DNA of 64,000 bases from Cristatella mucedo (GCA_009760855.2 WPIO01000040.1:2886001-2950000), one strand, 5' to 3'; positions 10,155 through 21,690 are shown, counted from the stretch's first letter. A program made the numbers and translations. The notes: a model not told the origin generated them from the letters alone.

Positions 10155-10275
10155 ACATTGTGGTTAACGTGTTCACCTCGATCAAGGTTGAGGTCGTGGG
10201 CTCGAGCCCTATGGCATATGTGAAGCGCCTGAATAGAGATTAAGTTCTTTTAGAGACCTATACAAATGAATTTTA
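10155..10275 (+). mobile_element. SINE-B copy (tRNA head, CR1-like tail)
   Basis: The head has an A-box-like GTGGTTAACGTGTTC and a B box GGTCGTGGGCTCGAGCCC. The tail has GTGAAGCGCCTGAATAGAGATTAAGTTC and ATACAAATGAATTT, which resembles the 3' end of the CR1 elements. The same structure occurs at 39.24 kb (plus) and 30.42, 50.47 and 59.35 kb (minus). Confidence 0.8.
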
Positions 10276-10318
10276 TTTATTGATTCATAATTGCTTTAAT
10301 GTCTTTATATAACTATAT

Positions 10319-10453
<135 letters not shown>

Positions 10454-10977
10454 CACAAAGAAGATCGCAATGTAAATGATTTGAAATTAAAGGGGAAAAG
10501 AGGCTAACTAACCTAGCTTTTTATAGTGTTCGATGTATATGAGAATGTATATATTTATGTACCTATGTAATATTTAAAGCGTGCTGCACCATTTAAAATT
10601 TCCGGAAGATTTCAGTTTAGCTTTGGCAGGCAGAGCTGCGAGTCCGCTGACCTAGCTGGTGAGCACGCCCTACTGATGAGCAATGACGTGCTCTTTCTTA
10701 GTGTAGCAACAATTGTATAGGAGGAAAATGGAAATATATTGGCTAAAGTTATTGAGTTTGACTGAAATAAAACTTTCATTGAATTTAAACAGTGCGAGGT
10801 CCGAGGGGCTTTTTGCTGTTTATTCTTTCGTCGTTGTCTGTGATAGTTACGATAGGAATGCACATATTCTGTGTTTTGCTATCTGCTGTTACCGTTGAAT
10901 AGCTATCAAAGTTTGGCTTCAATCACTCCCTGTTGGTAAGTTCTCACTTTTGGCATTTTCCAGCACAATTTTTTTTG
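10454..10977. other. AT-rich unassigned sequence
   Basis: No gene, RNA or element recognised. Short frames on both strands (up to 83 codons) lack motifs. Confidence 0.35.
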
Positions 10978-11208
10978 ATAATAATAATAATAATGCACTT
11001 GATAAAGCGCTCCCAGAGAACTCAATCTCTTTTTAGGCGCTTTACATTTGCTGCAAAGGGAAATGCAATGGAATGGTGAGTAATATCATGCTTGATAAAC
11101 AAACAACATGAATAACATGGTTAGGGGTGACATACACAGGGTCAGCATGCAAATTTGGTTAGTAGCAGCATGCGCAATGCCAGCACGGATAAACACATGA
11201 AAGACGAA

Positions 11209-11693
11209 TCACAGGAACCCACTAAATGCTGTCCTAAATAAGTGTGTTTTTAAGTTCTTTTTAAATGTGGTCAAATCAGGGGATGTTCTGACGCAAGTTG
11301 GGAGGGAGATCCAGGTTTTGGGTGCATACGAACTAAATACATGGTCTCCTAAGGATTTGAGGTTTGTACGAGGTATTGGTAAACTGTTGGATTCCGAGAA
11401 GCGGGTGGTAAGATACTTGGCCTGATGGGGGAGTAGACCTGAGATGTACGCTGGAGCCAAAGAATGAAGGGACCTAAAGCGAGCGACAAAACCTTGAAGT
11501 CGATCCGTTGCTTGACTGGTAGCCAGTGCAGGTAGGTAAGAAGTGGTATGATGTGGCAACTGCGACGCTCACGACAGACAAGCATAGCTGCAGAGTTTTG
11601 CACCAGCTGCAATCGCCTGATCGCACATGCCGGTAGGCCAGTAAGCAGTGAGTAGCAGAAGTCGCGACGTGATGTCACGAATGCATGGACCAA
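11209..11693 (-). pseudogene. CR1 ORF2 C-terminal region
   Basis: Two overlapping frames contain the thumb and C-terminal blocks: HAFVTSRRDFCYSLLTGLP, AIRRLQLVQNSAA, LHWLPVKQRIDFKVLSL, the SLPIPRTNLKSLGD block, and the terminal TFKKNLKTHLF. A frameshift around 11460-11560 splits them. This region is the part most often retained in the other fragments of the family. Confidence 0.88.
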
Positions 11694-11709
11694 CTTAGAC
11701 GTGGTATCC

Positions 11710-12543
11710 TTATCTAAACAAGCAAAAGTAGGCAGATTTGACTGTGGAGCTGATATGGTCGTCTAACGAGAGGTCACTTTGGAACATGACACCTCGATTT
11801 CGAGCTGATTCAACAGAAAATATGCTGGCAGAGCCCATTTTGAGCGTCAGCCTTTTCAATTTCTGAATCACACTAGGTTTGCCCATAACTAGTAAGTTAG
11901 TTTTATCATCGTTTAGTTTTAGAAAATTGGCTGCCATCCATGTGCGGATGTCATCAATGCATGCAGCGAGTGAGTTGAGTGAATTTGAGGTGCTCGAAGG
12001 CTGGGAGGGATCAAAGCAAAGGTACAACTGAGTGTCATCTGCATAGAAGTGAAAGCCTAGATTGTGCTTGGCAATCACATCAGCAATAGGGAGAGTATAA
12101 ACCGTGAAAAGAACCGGACCTAGCACCGAGCCCTGAGGTACCCCGTATTTCAGAGGTACCTCGGATGATCTTTGTCCATTCACGTCAATACTCTGGAGTC
12201 TGCCACTGAGATAGGACCTGAACCATTGCAGAGTAGTGCCAGTGATGCCCAGACGAGATGAGAGACGCTGGTCAGCCACGACCCGTTCCAGTGTCTTTGA
12301 TAGGAATGGTAGAAGGGAGACTGGGCGGTAGTTGCTTAAGTTCTCTTGGTCTAGTGTCGCTTTCTTGAGAAGTGGCATGACTGCAGCTTTTTTGAAAGGT
12401 GCTGGGTCATGACCTGAGGCTAATGACATATTAATGATGTTAGTTATGCAGGGCAGCAGCAGATCAATGCAACGTAGGAGCAGGACAGTGGGAAGAGGGT
12501 CTAAAAGACTTGTTGTCTTCTTTGATTGGGATATGAACTTCAA
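11710..12543 (-). pseudogene. CR1 reverse transcriptase domain
   Basis: The 277-codon frame carries NYRPVSLLPFLSKTLERVV (fingers), YGVPQGSVLGPVLF, and the catalytic YADD box in FHFYADDTQLYLCF, followed by MAANFLKLNDDKTNLLVMG of the palm. Between KTLERVVADQ and RLSSRL the usual stretch with the first catalytic Asp (AFDTVDH type) is missing, an internal deletion. The linker frame 12983-12540 precedes it out of frame. The copy cannot be active as it stands. Confidence 0.9.
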
Positions 12544-12939
12544 AGGAGGTCGCTAGTGACTTGCTTAAATGTAGACATTGAGGTGCAGCCAGGAATCGGG
12601 GAACAGCATTCTAGTGGGGATGTTGTCATCGCAGGGATGGACTCCCTGATCTTGTCTATCTTCTGCACAAAGAATCGAGAGAAGCGATCGGCTAGATCAT
12701 CACAAGGATCATCAGGTAAGGAGCTAATCTGGGAGCGGTTGAGGAGATGGTTGATCGTCGACATCAGCATGTTTGGATTGTGCATCTGTGATTCAACAAT
12801 GTTTCTATAGAAGCTAGACTTGGCCTTTGCTAGGATCGATTGGTACGACCAACAGTAGTCTTCATATGCCTGTCGATGGACAGTCAGTCCTGATCTTTTG
12901 TATGCTTTTTCAAGCTTGCGCTTAGTAGACCTGGCTAGT

Positions 12940-13713
12940 TTAATGTCTGTGGTAAACCATAGGCCGTCTGGGCGAGGGCGCACCAGTGCGCTTTGTCAGA
13001 GGTGCAAACTCGTCGAGCGTGTCAGCTAGTGTCGTGTTGTAGCTATCTACCAATGATGACAGATCGGAGGGAGGACTGAGCAGCAGAGGTGAAGCAGATA
13101 TTTTCGCACGGACAGCATCGATGTCAAGGGTCTTGAGGTTTTGCGATTTACAGGTTATTTTAGAAAAGGATGTGGGCACACACTGTAGATTGAATGAGAT
13201 CTGCATGTGGTCAGATAAGCAGGATTTGGTAATAATTGGTGATGACAAAGTGCAGTTACATGAGAAAATCTGGTCGAGTGTGTGACCCTTGATGTGGGTA
13301 GGGCCATGCACATGAGCCACAAGAGACAATGAGTCAGTCAATGCACGAAATTCGGTGCTGAAAGCGTCAGATAAGTTATCAAAGTGAACGTTGAAATCAC
13401 CCATTACGAGGAAGGATCGATTTCTTGCACACAGAATCGAAATGAGATCGGAGAAATCTGAGATAAAGGAGGATTTGGTACCTGGTGGGCGATAGACTAC
13501 AGCCACTATCGGTAGCTTGTTTTCGGGTGAGACCGAGACAATTGATTCAAAAGACTGCTTCGAGGGTACCGCAAATGGCTTGAAGTTGAATTTCGAGCGC
13601 ACGACAATAGCAACTCCACCTCCAGTTTTGATCGATCTAGGTGTGTGAAAGAACGAGAAACCAGATGGAGTTGCGTCTTTAATTGTCAGGCAGTTTATAG
13701 ATTTCAAGTGCAT
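12940..13713 (-). pseudogene. CR1 endonuclease domain (AP-endonuclease-like), partial
   Basis: The 257-codon minus-strand frame contains blocks of the exonuclease-endonuclease-phosphatase fold found in CR1-type ORF2: AVVYRPPGTKSSF, the catalytic MGDFNVHFD, TLDQIFS and SDHMQISF. In the family this domain nicks target DNA to prime reverse transcription. The first part of the domain is absent because the copy is truncated at 13713, and the frame shifts before reaching the reverse transcriptase. Confidence 0.88.
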
Positions 13714-13721
13714 TATTAATA

Positions 13722-13805
13722 GTAATAATAATAATAATAAGCATTTTTATAGCGCCCTCGGAGAACTTAGTATCTTTCTAGGCACTTTGCATTTTCTGCA
13801 TTTGC
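13722..13805 (-). mobile_element. CR1-type 3' terminus abutting the larger CR1 copy
   Basis: On the minus strand, GCAAAGTGCCTAGAAAGAT, CTAAGTTCTCCGAGGGCGCTA and an (ATT)n tail end at about 13722. The 5' truncation point of the larger CR1 copy lies within about ten bases, so the two copies are head-to-tail. It is slightly diverged from the main family signature. Confidence 0.75.
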
Positions 13806-14675
13806 AGGAAGTGCACAGAAAGCACGTGCACCCATGGAAACACGGGCGATCACGTGACAGCGCCTTCTCACGGCTGCCTTCCTTTCAGCCATATAGACGT
13901 CACATTTAGGTCTGAGCTGGAGTGAGAGCTCCGTCGCTCACGCTCGTGCCTGAAAGTACGAGCGGGTTTCGATCGCATTCAACTATCGCGGCAAGACAGA
14001 GTTTTTCGCGGTAATGGCGTTCGCCGTCGACGTCGGCGTCTTTTGGCCGTCGGCGGCTCTCCGGTCGGATAGTCGCAATAGTTGCGAAGGCGTGCGTGTG
14101 CACGGGCTTTGCGCTCGCTGTGCGTCGCAGGCTGCGAGCGCAAGCCCGCGTCGCCGGAGCTCGGGTCTCCGCCATTGTCCGCGGGCCGTTTGTTTGCTCG
14201 CTGCGCCATACTTACTTAGTTCGGATGAGCACGTTAGTCTCAAAGGCGCCGCTTGCCAACTCCAACCTCTTCCCGTGTTGACAGCTCACCCGATTTCGCT
14301 GTCACCGCCCTCGATCGCCAGGTCGGCTGCGAGCTAGCAGGCCAGCCGGAAAATGCTCGCGCGCACGCCGGCCATGGTGAGCCGCCGTCGGCGCGGAAGC
14401 GGAGGCCACCCAGGCGCGGAAGTCGCGCGCGGTCACCGCGGCCGCCTTTCTGCTTACGACAATGCTTTCTTGTCTACGAACTTTTTCCGGCAACTCGCGC
14501 GACGAAGCTGAGACGATGACACTGAGCGCGGAGAAAAGATTTTTTGGCGGCCGCTGCGCGCGGCAGCGTATTTACGGAGCGGAATTCCAGCGGCGAACTA
14601 GAACAACTGGAATAACTCGTCGCGCTTTGAAGTCGCCGCCGCCCGAGCTCGCGCCGCCAGCGCTCTCCTGCTGCC
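13806..14675. other. CpG-rich block, no supported gene
   Basis: GC- and CpG-rich DNA with dense overlapping frames on both strands, the pattern of a CpG island. No exon with a convincing domain or splice sites was found. It could be promoter or first-exon DNA of an unseen gene. Confidence 0.35.
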
Positions 14676-14677
14676 GA

Positions 14678-14734
<57 letters not shown>

Positions 14735-14735
14735 C
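14676..14735. repeat. (GCC)n tract
   Basis: About 20 uninterrupted CCG/GCC triplets within the CpG-rich block. Poly-Ala and poly-Gly frames over it are repeat artefacts. Confidence 0.95.
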
Positions 14736-15124
14736 CGCCGCCTAGTCGCGGAAGCGACGTGCGCGAAGGCAGGCAGGCAGGCAGGCACGCGTCCCAAGAG
14801 CTCTTAAAGATTTATCGGGCGACGTTCTGCTCTCGATCCTTCCGGATTCTGGCGGATTCGTTTTAATTTCCGCGCGAGCTTGATGGCAAGCGCCGCGGCG
14901 CACGACCGCGAGGGCCGTCGTCTTTGGCTCGAGCTGCGCTCTTTGGCTTGAGAGGCGCTCTTCGGCTGGCGGGACCCTAGCACGAAGGAGAAACGATCGC
15001 GTGTCCTGTCCATTTCTATTTTCCATGTCCATCCTTTCCCCGCACTTACTTTCCGGCCGTCCCGAGCTGCTGCTACTTGCGAGCTGCTGCTACGTCACTT
15101 CCTCGACGGCCCCTCTTACTCAAC

Positions 15125-15250
15125 TGACTGACGCTGCTCACTGCCTCTTTCATTTCTTCTTTCATTTCTCCTTTCATTTCTCCTTTCACTTTTCCCTTTC
15201 ACTTTGTTTGCTTCGCGAGTTGAAGTCCGTTGGCTACCGCACGCGAAGCC
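15125..15250 (+). mobile_element. Remnant of second non-LTR family 3' UTR
   Basis: Plus-strand TTTGCTTCGCGAGTTGAAGTC and GTTGGCTACCGCACGCGAAG resemble the 3' UTR of the element at 4.7-5.2 kb read in the opposite direction. It is preceded by five TTTCATTTCTCC-like pyrimidine repeats. The similarity is short. Confidence 0.4.
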
Positions 15251-15298
15251 CTAGAGCCGCGGACGCGGCGGCCGAAAGTCGCGGTCCGAGCTCGACCC

Positions 15299-15328
15299 GA
15301 GCGGGCGAGCGCTAGCGCTCGCCCGCTC
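15299..15328. repeat. 30-bp perfect palindrome, no loop
   Basis: Fifteen-base arms meet at GCGCTAGCGC with no spacer. It lies in the CpG-rich block 160 bases 5' of the (TCC)n tract. Confidence 0.95.
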
Positions 15329-15490
15329 AACGCGGCCACGCTCACACTGTCGCGCCCACTCGAGCGTGCTCTCACGATGCGACCACGCCCACACCGACCA
15401 CGCCCACTGAACTGCTGGAGTGGAAGCCGGGCATCCAGGCGAGAGGGGCGGCAGCGCTCTCGACTTAGAAGAAAGTATAGAGAGCGGACC

Positions 15491-16434
15491 TCTCCTCCTC
15501 CTCCTCCTCCTCCTCCTCCTCCTCCTCCTCCTCCTCCTCCTCCTCCTCCTCCTCCTCCTCCTCCTCCTCCTCCTCCTCCTCCTCCTCCTCCTCCTCCTCC
15601 TCCTCCTCCTCCTCCTCCCTCCTCCTCCTCCTCCTCCCTCCTCCTCCTCCCTCCTCCTCCTCCCCCCTCCCCCCTCCTCCTCCTCCTCCTCCTCCTCCTC
15701 CTCCTCCTCCTCCTCCTCCTCCTCCTCCTCCTCCTCCTCCTCCTCCTCCTCCTTCTCCTCCTCCTCTTCCTCCTCCTCCTCCTCCTCCTCCTCCTCCTCC
15801 TCCTCCTCCTCCTCCTCCTCCTCCTCCTCCTCCTCCTCCTCCTCCTCCTCCTCCTCCTCCTCCTCCTCCTCCTCCTCCTCCTCCTCCTCCTCCTCCTCCT
15901 CCTCCTCCTCCTCCTCCTCCTCTCCTCCTCCTCCTCCTCCTCCTCCTCCACCTCCTCCTCCTCCTCCTCCTCCTCCTCCTCCTCCTTCTCCTCCTCCCTC
16001 CTCCTCCTCCTCCTCCTCCTCCTCCTCCTCCTCCTCCTCCTCCTCCTCCTCCTCCTCCTCCTCCTCCTCCTCCTCCTCCTCCTCCTCCTCCTCCTCCTCC
16101 TCCTCCTCCTCCTCCCTCCTCCTCCTCCTCCTCCCTCCTCCTCCCTCCTCCTCCTCCTCCTCCTCCTCCTCCTCCTCCTCCTCCTCCTCCTCCTCCTCCT
16201 CCTCCTCCTCCTCCTCCTCCTCCTCCTCCTCCTCCTCCTCCTCCTCCTCCTCCTCCTCCTCCTCCTCCTCCTCCTCCTCCCTCCCCCTCCTCCTCTGCCC
16301 TCCTCCACCTCCTCCTCAGCCTCCACCTCCTCCTTCTCCTCCTCCTCCTCCTTCTTCTCCTCCTCCTCCTCCTCCTCCTCCTCCTCCTCTCCTCCTCCTC
16401 CTCATCCTCCTCCTCCTCCTCCTCCTCCTCCTCC
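15491..16434. repeat. 944-bp (TCC)n / (GGA)n tract
   Basis: Almost pure TCC over 944 bases, with about twenty small interruptions, mainly TCCC, CTTC and one CCACC. Every reading frame is open, giving artefactual poly-Leu, poly-Ser, poly-Pro, poly-Gly, poly-Arg and poly-Glu frames of up to 446 codons; none is a gene. Homopurine-homopyrimidine mirror sequence of this length can form triplex DNA. Confidence 0.97.
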
Positions 16435-17960
16435 TGCCGCCGGCGAAGAGGCGGCGGCGGCAGTGGCGGCAGCGCTTCTCCTTCTCGCTTCGCGCGGCAC
16501 CATTCATTTGCCCCGAGCGTTTTCGGCGCTAACGTCAGCGGCGGGCGGCCAAGGAGCGGCTCAGAGATAAAGAGCGGCGGCGTCCGAGCGCACCGAGCAC
16601 TCCGAGCGCACCGGCGCCGCACAATGGGCAGCGCCTCGCGGCGCTCGTTGCACTGGAATCGCCGGAGCGCCATAATTCGCTCGAACCCGGCGCGCGCGTG
16701 CGCGACCGAATGAGCCTCGTCAGAAAGTCAACATCCGAGCGCAAGAAGAGCGGCGCGAGATGACGACGGCTCGAGCGCTCGACCTGCCGCAGACAACGGC
16801 GCTCCGCCCGTCCCACGCAGCTCAGAAGAGGCGGCGGCGGCGACGGCGAGGGCGGGCGAGGGACGCGGGCGGGCGAGGGACGCGGCGGACGCAGACGCTG
16901 CTCGACGGAAACCCAAGGTGGCGCGAGGACACACGTCCGAGCTGTCGGACACGCGTTCGACTGCTCTGACTTGACCTTGACCCTTGCCGCCCTGCAGCTG
17001 CAGCCGCTCGGACCTGTTTTCGCGTAGTCTCGCGAGACGACGAGAACGTTCTCGCGGTCTAGAGATTAAGTCCTTTAAATCGCAGCTCTTTAAATGACTT
17101 GATCTCTATGGATACTTTGCATGCACCTCCAGCCGACGGTTACTGCCGCCTCGCCAACCGGCTGGCTACATAAGATCCTGACGAATTGGCTAAAATTCTG
17201 CTGCTCATTCGACCGTGGCTGGATATGTAGCTAAGAATACAAATTAAAACGTATGAGCGGAGACACTCATTATGAATTCCAGAGTTGCAGGAGTCAATTT
17301 TATTCATTCCACGGTTAAAAAAAAATGTGCTCGAAAATTAATTGCGTAACATATTTACTTTTACATATTTTACATAAGTATTACATTATTATATTATATA
17401 TATTATAAAGTATATTATTAAAAAGTATAACGTTAGATAACATGTAATTAATTGTGTCACATACGTATGCACACTAAAAAGGACGAATTGAAAGCGCAGC
17501 AAGCAATACGCCTGTCTTAAGTTAATTCGCATGAACTTGGAAATAACTTCGTTTGTCTGCTAGCACGAGCATCGGCGGGTATCGGTTCGATTGCCGCAAG
17601 ATACGACGCAGCAACAAAGCTTTCGTGAGCCTCAGAGCTTCCGGGCAGCGCGACGAGAAAGCGCCAAAGCTCTGCCCGGAAGCTCTACGCGGACGCGACG
17701 AGGCGAGATGAGAGCGCACTAGCTAACGCACTACTAACTAGCACCCTTCCAAAATTGCATGCGTGCACGCGCTTCCGCTTCCGTGAGCGGCGGCGGGGGG
17801 GCGGGGCAGGGCGGGGCAGGGAGGGCGGAGGGCTCTGGAGGCTGCAAACCCTCGCTGCACGCCAGATACACCGGATACGGAAACTCTTCTTCGGCGCCGG
17901 AAGCTGCCGGACCGACTGACTGAGCTCGCACGAAAAAACCTTCAAAGTCAATTAATAGAC
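16435..17960. other. CpG-rich then AT-rich unassigned sequence
   Basis: 16435-17050 is CpG-rich with overlapping frames; 17280-17520 is AT-rich. No supported gene. An inverted repeat at 17634-17686 is listed separately. Confidence 0.35.
17634..17686. repeat. Inverted repeat, 15-bp arms, 23-base loop
   Basis: AGAGCTTCCGGGCAG (17634-17648) is the exact reverse complement of 17672-17686. Confidence 0.92.
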
Positions 17961-18920
17961 CGATCGTTTGATGTAGCGGTGTACTCTGGGTGCAGAGCTC
18001 CCGGGTTCGGATCCTGGTGCTGTGTGTTGTTATTAGTATTTGTGCATTGTCCTGTGTATTTGTATTTCAGCTTAATCCTGGTATGCGCATCTAGTATTTC
18101 CCCCCCCGGCTCATTTGACTCTTACCATAATGGGTCCATAAGTGCCGGCGCAGTACTTTTGCGATTCCCACAGATTACTAGAAAAAGGATTTTGTCAATA
18201 AAAATAAATGTCTCCAACTGGGCGAAAGGTGCGATGCGATGCGTCTTCACCTGCAACTAATGCCATCGGAATTACCTTCTTAAGGCGAACAAAATAAAGA
18301 GATTCATAACCTTAGTTCCTGTGCGAACGAATCCGTAGACCCGTCAAAGTTCAACATCCTCAATTCCAGCGCATGAAATGTATTTTACTTGTAATCGGGA
18401 TTATTATTTAGCTAGTGGCGTAATAAATATTCCATCTAAAGCTCGGCAGACATTTTAAGACTACTTGTCTCCCAAAGTCTTCGATTGCATGACATTTAAA
18501 ATAATGCCAACAGATTAAGAACGTGGACTTCACGGTAATGTTCGTGGACTTCACAGTGCCGACGAGACTCTTTTTCGGCAATTTAGACGAGGCTGCTGCG
18601 TCGGCCGATCTTTACTCGTTTTTACTTTACGCTAATACGAGAAAGTAAGGAAGTGCTTTAAATATTTGTCTCTCGATGCCTGCATGTGTAGCACAGATTC
18701 CATGCCCAAAGGAAGGGAGAGCTGCTTCAAATTGTACGGGGGGGGGGGCCAAACGAGTGGCCACTGGCCTGCGAATGAGCCGAGCTTGCTGTGACATCTC
18801 GCGATGTCTCGCTAAGTTCGAGGATTGCAACGGTCCTTACCATAAAATATTAAATAAAATCAGTATGGTAAGTCCTTACCATACATACATGGCACGGATG
18901 GCGGTGGCAGGAGGTGCTTG
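17961..18920. other. Unassigned sequence with a tRNA-like B box
   Basis: At about 17995-18012 the plus strand reads AGCTCCCGGGTTCGGATCC, close to a pol III B box (GGTTCGANTCC). The 5' flank GATGTAGCGGTGTACTCTGG could be a worn A box. No cloverleaf closes, so this may be the head of another decayed SINE. The remainder is unassigned. Confidence 0.3.
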
Positions 18921-19070
18921 CTCTAGATGGTGGTTGCTTTTCACGACCTCGGTCCAGAGGTCGTGGGTTCGATTCCTGCGGTGGGCGATCCTTTATCGCC
19001 ACTGCAAGCGGTGGTGAAAGCCGTAAAGGCTCTTCTGTCGCTATACGAAAGGAGGCTGTTTAATCAGCCA
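18921..19070 (+). mobile_element. SINE-A copy, nearly full length
   Basis: The tRNA-derived head has an A-box region TAGATGGTGGTTGC and a perfect B box in GAGGTCGTGGGTTCGATTCC. It is followed by the conserved body GGTGGGCGATCCTTTATCGCC, ACTGCAAGCGGTGGTGA, TCTTCTGTCGCTATACGAAA and the end TTTAATCAGCC. Pol III transcription from the internal boxes is expected for this class. Confidence 0.85.
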
Positions 19071-19116
19071 GGATCTTTTTTTAGATTGCATTACGCAAAA
19101 AACTGTGCTCGGTCGT

Positions 19117-19186
19117 GCATGTGCTGCTCATGTGCTGCTCTGCGTGTGCTGCTCTGCGTGTGCTGCTCTGCGTGTGCTGCTCTGCT
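19117..19186. repeat. 14-bp tandem repeat (TGCGTGTGCTGCTC)
   Basis: Three exact copies of TGCGTGTGCTGCTC with flanking variants (CATGTGCTGCTC) directly 3' of the SINE-A copy. Confidence 0.9.
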
Positions 19187-20228
19187 CGCCTTTTCTTCTT
19201 TATATCGAGATGCTGCCACACACTAGACCGGCCTTTTCCGGTTTGCTAAGAATTCTTTTCGCCGACCTCATCACTGACCGATCACTTGGAAATTGAAAAA
19301 TCGGCTTTCTTTCTAAATCGACCTGACCAAGCGAGTACGGATCAGCAGTCTCTCACGACGCCCCGAGAGGCCGAGATAGCAGGCATCAAGCCAAGTGCCG
19401 CAAATGCTCGAGACGCTCATCGGCAAGACGACTCAAGCGACAGCAAGGCTGGGCAGTGGCGCCGACGACGACGGGTGAAGCAACCCGAGCAGCGGCGAAG
19501 CGATCGTGCCTAATAATCTGCCGGAGGAAGGCGATCGGCACTGCCTAAAAGCGACACCTAGCGGCAATGCCTGCTATCGACAGGGAGCAAGGGAGCACTG
19601 CAGTGCTGCTGCATCGCTGCACCAGCAGCTGCCACCGTTGTCGCAGCAACTACCTGCCACTGTGCGACTCTGCGGCGGTGCGACTGCTGCCCCTCCTATC
19701 CTCCCCCTCGTACCCCTTAATCATCCTACCCTCCTCTCCGGCGGCAGCTGCTGTGCTGCCACTGCTCTGCCTAACCTTAGCTCTTACTTCTTACCGTCTT
19801 ATCTCTGTCTAACCTTGTCAGCGAGAAGCCGCCTGATGATGATGGGAAAATAAACAGGCTAATCGTGACAACCATCCTATTCATTATATTAACCTGCTGA
19901 CACCTTGCCTACACTGGTCAGTCAGTCGGTCGGTCAGAAGGTTTCGGTGGCTGAAAGCAGACAAGAATGCCAGGTCCTGCTGCTTGTTGCTGCTGTTGCT
20001 CTGCCACTGCTTCGATGGGTGAGGGAGTTACGCACGACACAAGCGCAGTTTGCACACGTGGTGAATGCTCGTGCGCGCATGTGTTTTGCATGCATGGTTC
20101 GCGTTCAAGCACGAAAGAATGATAATTTCTCTTCTTCCCAGTCTGGGAGTGCACTGTGGTTCGTGCCTGGCATCAACAGTGCAATGCAATGTATCTCCGT
20201 CGGCAACTCCCGCAAAACAACCAAGACG
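19187..20228. other. Unassigned sequence
   Basis: No gene recognised. Plus-strand frames up to 143 codons (19506-20336) have no conserved motif. Confidence 0.35.
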
Positions 20229-20330
20229 AAGTGGATGTTAAGCAGGAGAGGTTTCTGTAGCGCACTCACATCCTGTGCGGCTTCTGGTAAACATTCGGTA
20301 GCCAGCGCACTTCCTCTGACGGCAGACTCC
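20229..20330 (-). mobile_element. Second non-LTR family 3' UTR fragment
   Basis: Aligns with the 4.78-4.86 kb segment: TTAAGCAGGAGAG(G)TTT, GTAGCGCACTCAC, GCGGCTTCTGGTAAACATTCGGTAGCCAGC. Only about 100 bases remain. Confidence 0.55.
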
Positions 20331-21056
20331 AACTAACGATATCCTCTTTCAGACTTTTAATTGACAGCCGAATATGTGTCATGTGCCAAGGCTTAATCAA
20401 AGCGGTATTCCCGACCCGCCCAATGGGTTTCGAGCACCAAGCTGCACTCGAGAATGCAATGACACCTTCCACAGAATGATAGCAATGGTGGCCCACAGGT
20501 TACTTCGCCCGCTAGGGGCAGACCTCCTTGCTCGCCCAGTCACGTGGTCTCGTATGACAGTCACGTGGTCTTGCACCACAGTCTCATACTGTCGCACCAC
20601 ACACGACCGTCAGCTTCCAGTCGTCTCAATTGAGATCGTTTGGTGATTGGGCCGTTAGCTCATACTTTCCGGCTTCAGTCACCACTCGACCATTGACTGT
20701 GCATCCTTTATTGTGCATCCTGTAAATCTTTAAAGCCAAAGATGCATGCTTGTTCTGCTCAGCTTTTCCTGCTGCCGAGTGAACCTGTCCTTTTGGTTAC
20801 GCTGTGCGTTGGTTGGGCATGCTTACCTATGCATGCACAATTCATTGCATGCTTCTAGCCAGAGCTGCAACTAACCAGCCGCCCTAAGTGACTTCCCAAA
20901 TGCCTTGGCATTCTGGTCTCACTAGCTTTATACTTCGTTCTTTGGCTCTTACTTGTCTCAGCAGGAACCATTGCACGTCATAAATCCTTGGTTATTGCTT
21001 CACTTGCATAGTAGTAGTATAGCACCTGGACAGAGATTTGGTTTGCGAACGGCCTA

Positions 21057-21057
<1 letters not shown>
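20331..21057. other. Unassigned sequence
   Basis: No element recognised. CAGTCACGTGGTCT-type words repeat at about 20538-20570. Confidence 0.35.
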
Positions 21058-21088
<31 letters not shown>

Positions 21089-21112
21089 TTAACCGTTATC
21101 ATTATTATTATT
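21058..21112. repeat. (ATT)n tract, interrupted
   Basis: TTATTATT repeated to about 21087, then a TTAACCGTTATC break, then more ATT. It could be the tail of a lost CR1 copy in plus orientation, but no CR1 3' signature precedes it. Confidence 0.85.
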
Positions 21113-21186
21113 AGACTGACCAATAACGCAGTCGGGCTCAGAAGGAGTGGGCACGTGCCCCCACGTGATGCAGCAGCAGAGACAGG

Positions 21187-21187
<1 letters not shown>

Positions 21188-21274
<87 letters not shown>
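21188..21274. repeat. (GA)n microsatellite
   Basis: About 43 uninterrupted GA units. Confidence 0.97.
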
Positions 21275-21277
<3 letters not shown>

Positions 21278-21566
21278 CCGACGTGTGTCACACACGACGC
21301 TGATGTAGTGCTTGAGCGAGCTCGACCGAGTAATGCATAATTTGGCCACCACAAGCTGTGATATGATTGACTTGAAAGTTGCAGGCAACACAATGGCATC
21401 GGGCATGCTGCCATGTATGCTGCTACCATCGTGACACTTTTTTCTGCTTTGCAAAGCATAGCAGAGACTTGAGGTTTCTATTGCCGGCCGGGACCACAGC
21501 GATTGGCTTGGGGGGGAGAGGGAACGGTGTTGGGAAGGGAGGAAGTAAAGTAAAAGGCAAATTATA
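21275..21566. other. Unassigned sequence
   Basis: Nothing recognised between the (GA)n tract and the SINE-A copy. Confidence 0.35.
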
Positions 21567-21690
21567 GCTGATTCAACAGCCTCATTGATACTGTGGCAGA
21601 AGAACCTTAAAGCCTATTATCACTGCTATTATCACCGTGGCAGGAAATAAAGCATTGCGTGCCCCACTCGAACTCACGAGTCTTGACGTG
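21567..21690 (-). mobile_element. SINE-A copy, diverged
   Basis: Minus orientation: the plus strand reads AGCTGATTCAACAGCCTCATT, a GCAGAAGAACCTTAAAGCC block and ACTCGAACTCACGAGTC, the reverse of the SINE-A end, body and B box. Confidence 0.65.

Larger units (their letters stand above)
10978..13713 (-). mobile_element. CR1-clade non-LTR retrotransposon, 5'-truncated and inactive
   Basis: This is the most complete CR1 copy in the window, on the minus strand. It begins at 13713 inside an endonuclease domain, passes through a linker (12983-12540) and a reverse transcriptase (12543-11710), then a C-terminal region ending in FKKNLKTHLF, and finishes with a 3' UTR and an (ATT)n tail at 10978. At least three frame breaks (near 12960, 12540 and 11700) divide the ORF2 product, and ORF1 and the start of the endonuclease are missing. 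All other (ATT)n-tailed fragments in the window match its 3' half, so it serves as the local reference for the family. Confidence 0.9.

Noticed and set aside
15199-16673. Open frames of 370-446 codons over the (TCC)n tract
   Set aside because: They are poly-Leu/Ser/Pro/Arg/Glu/Gly readings of one trinucleotide repeat, open in all six frames, with no unique sequence supporting any of them.
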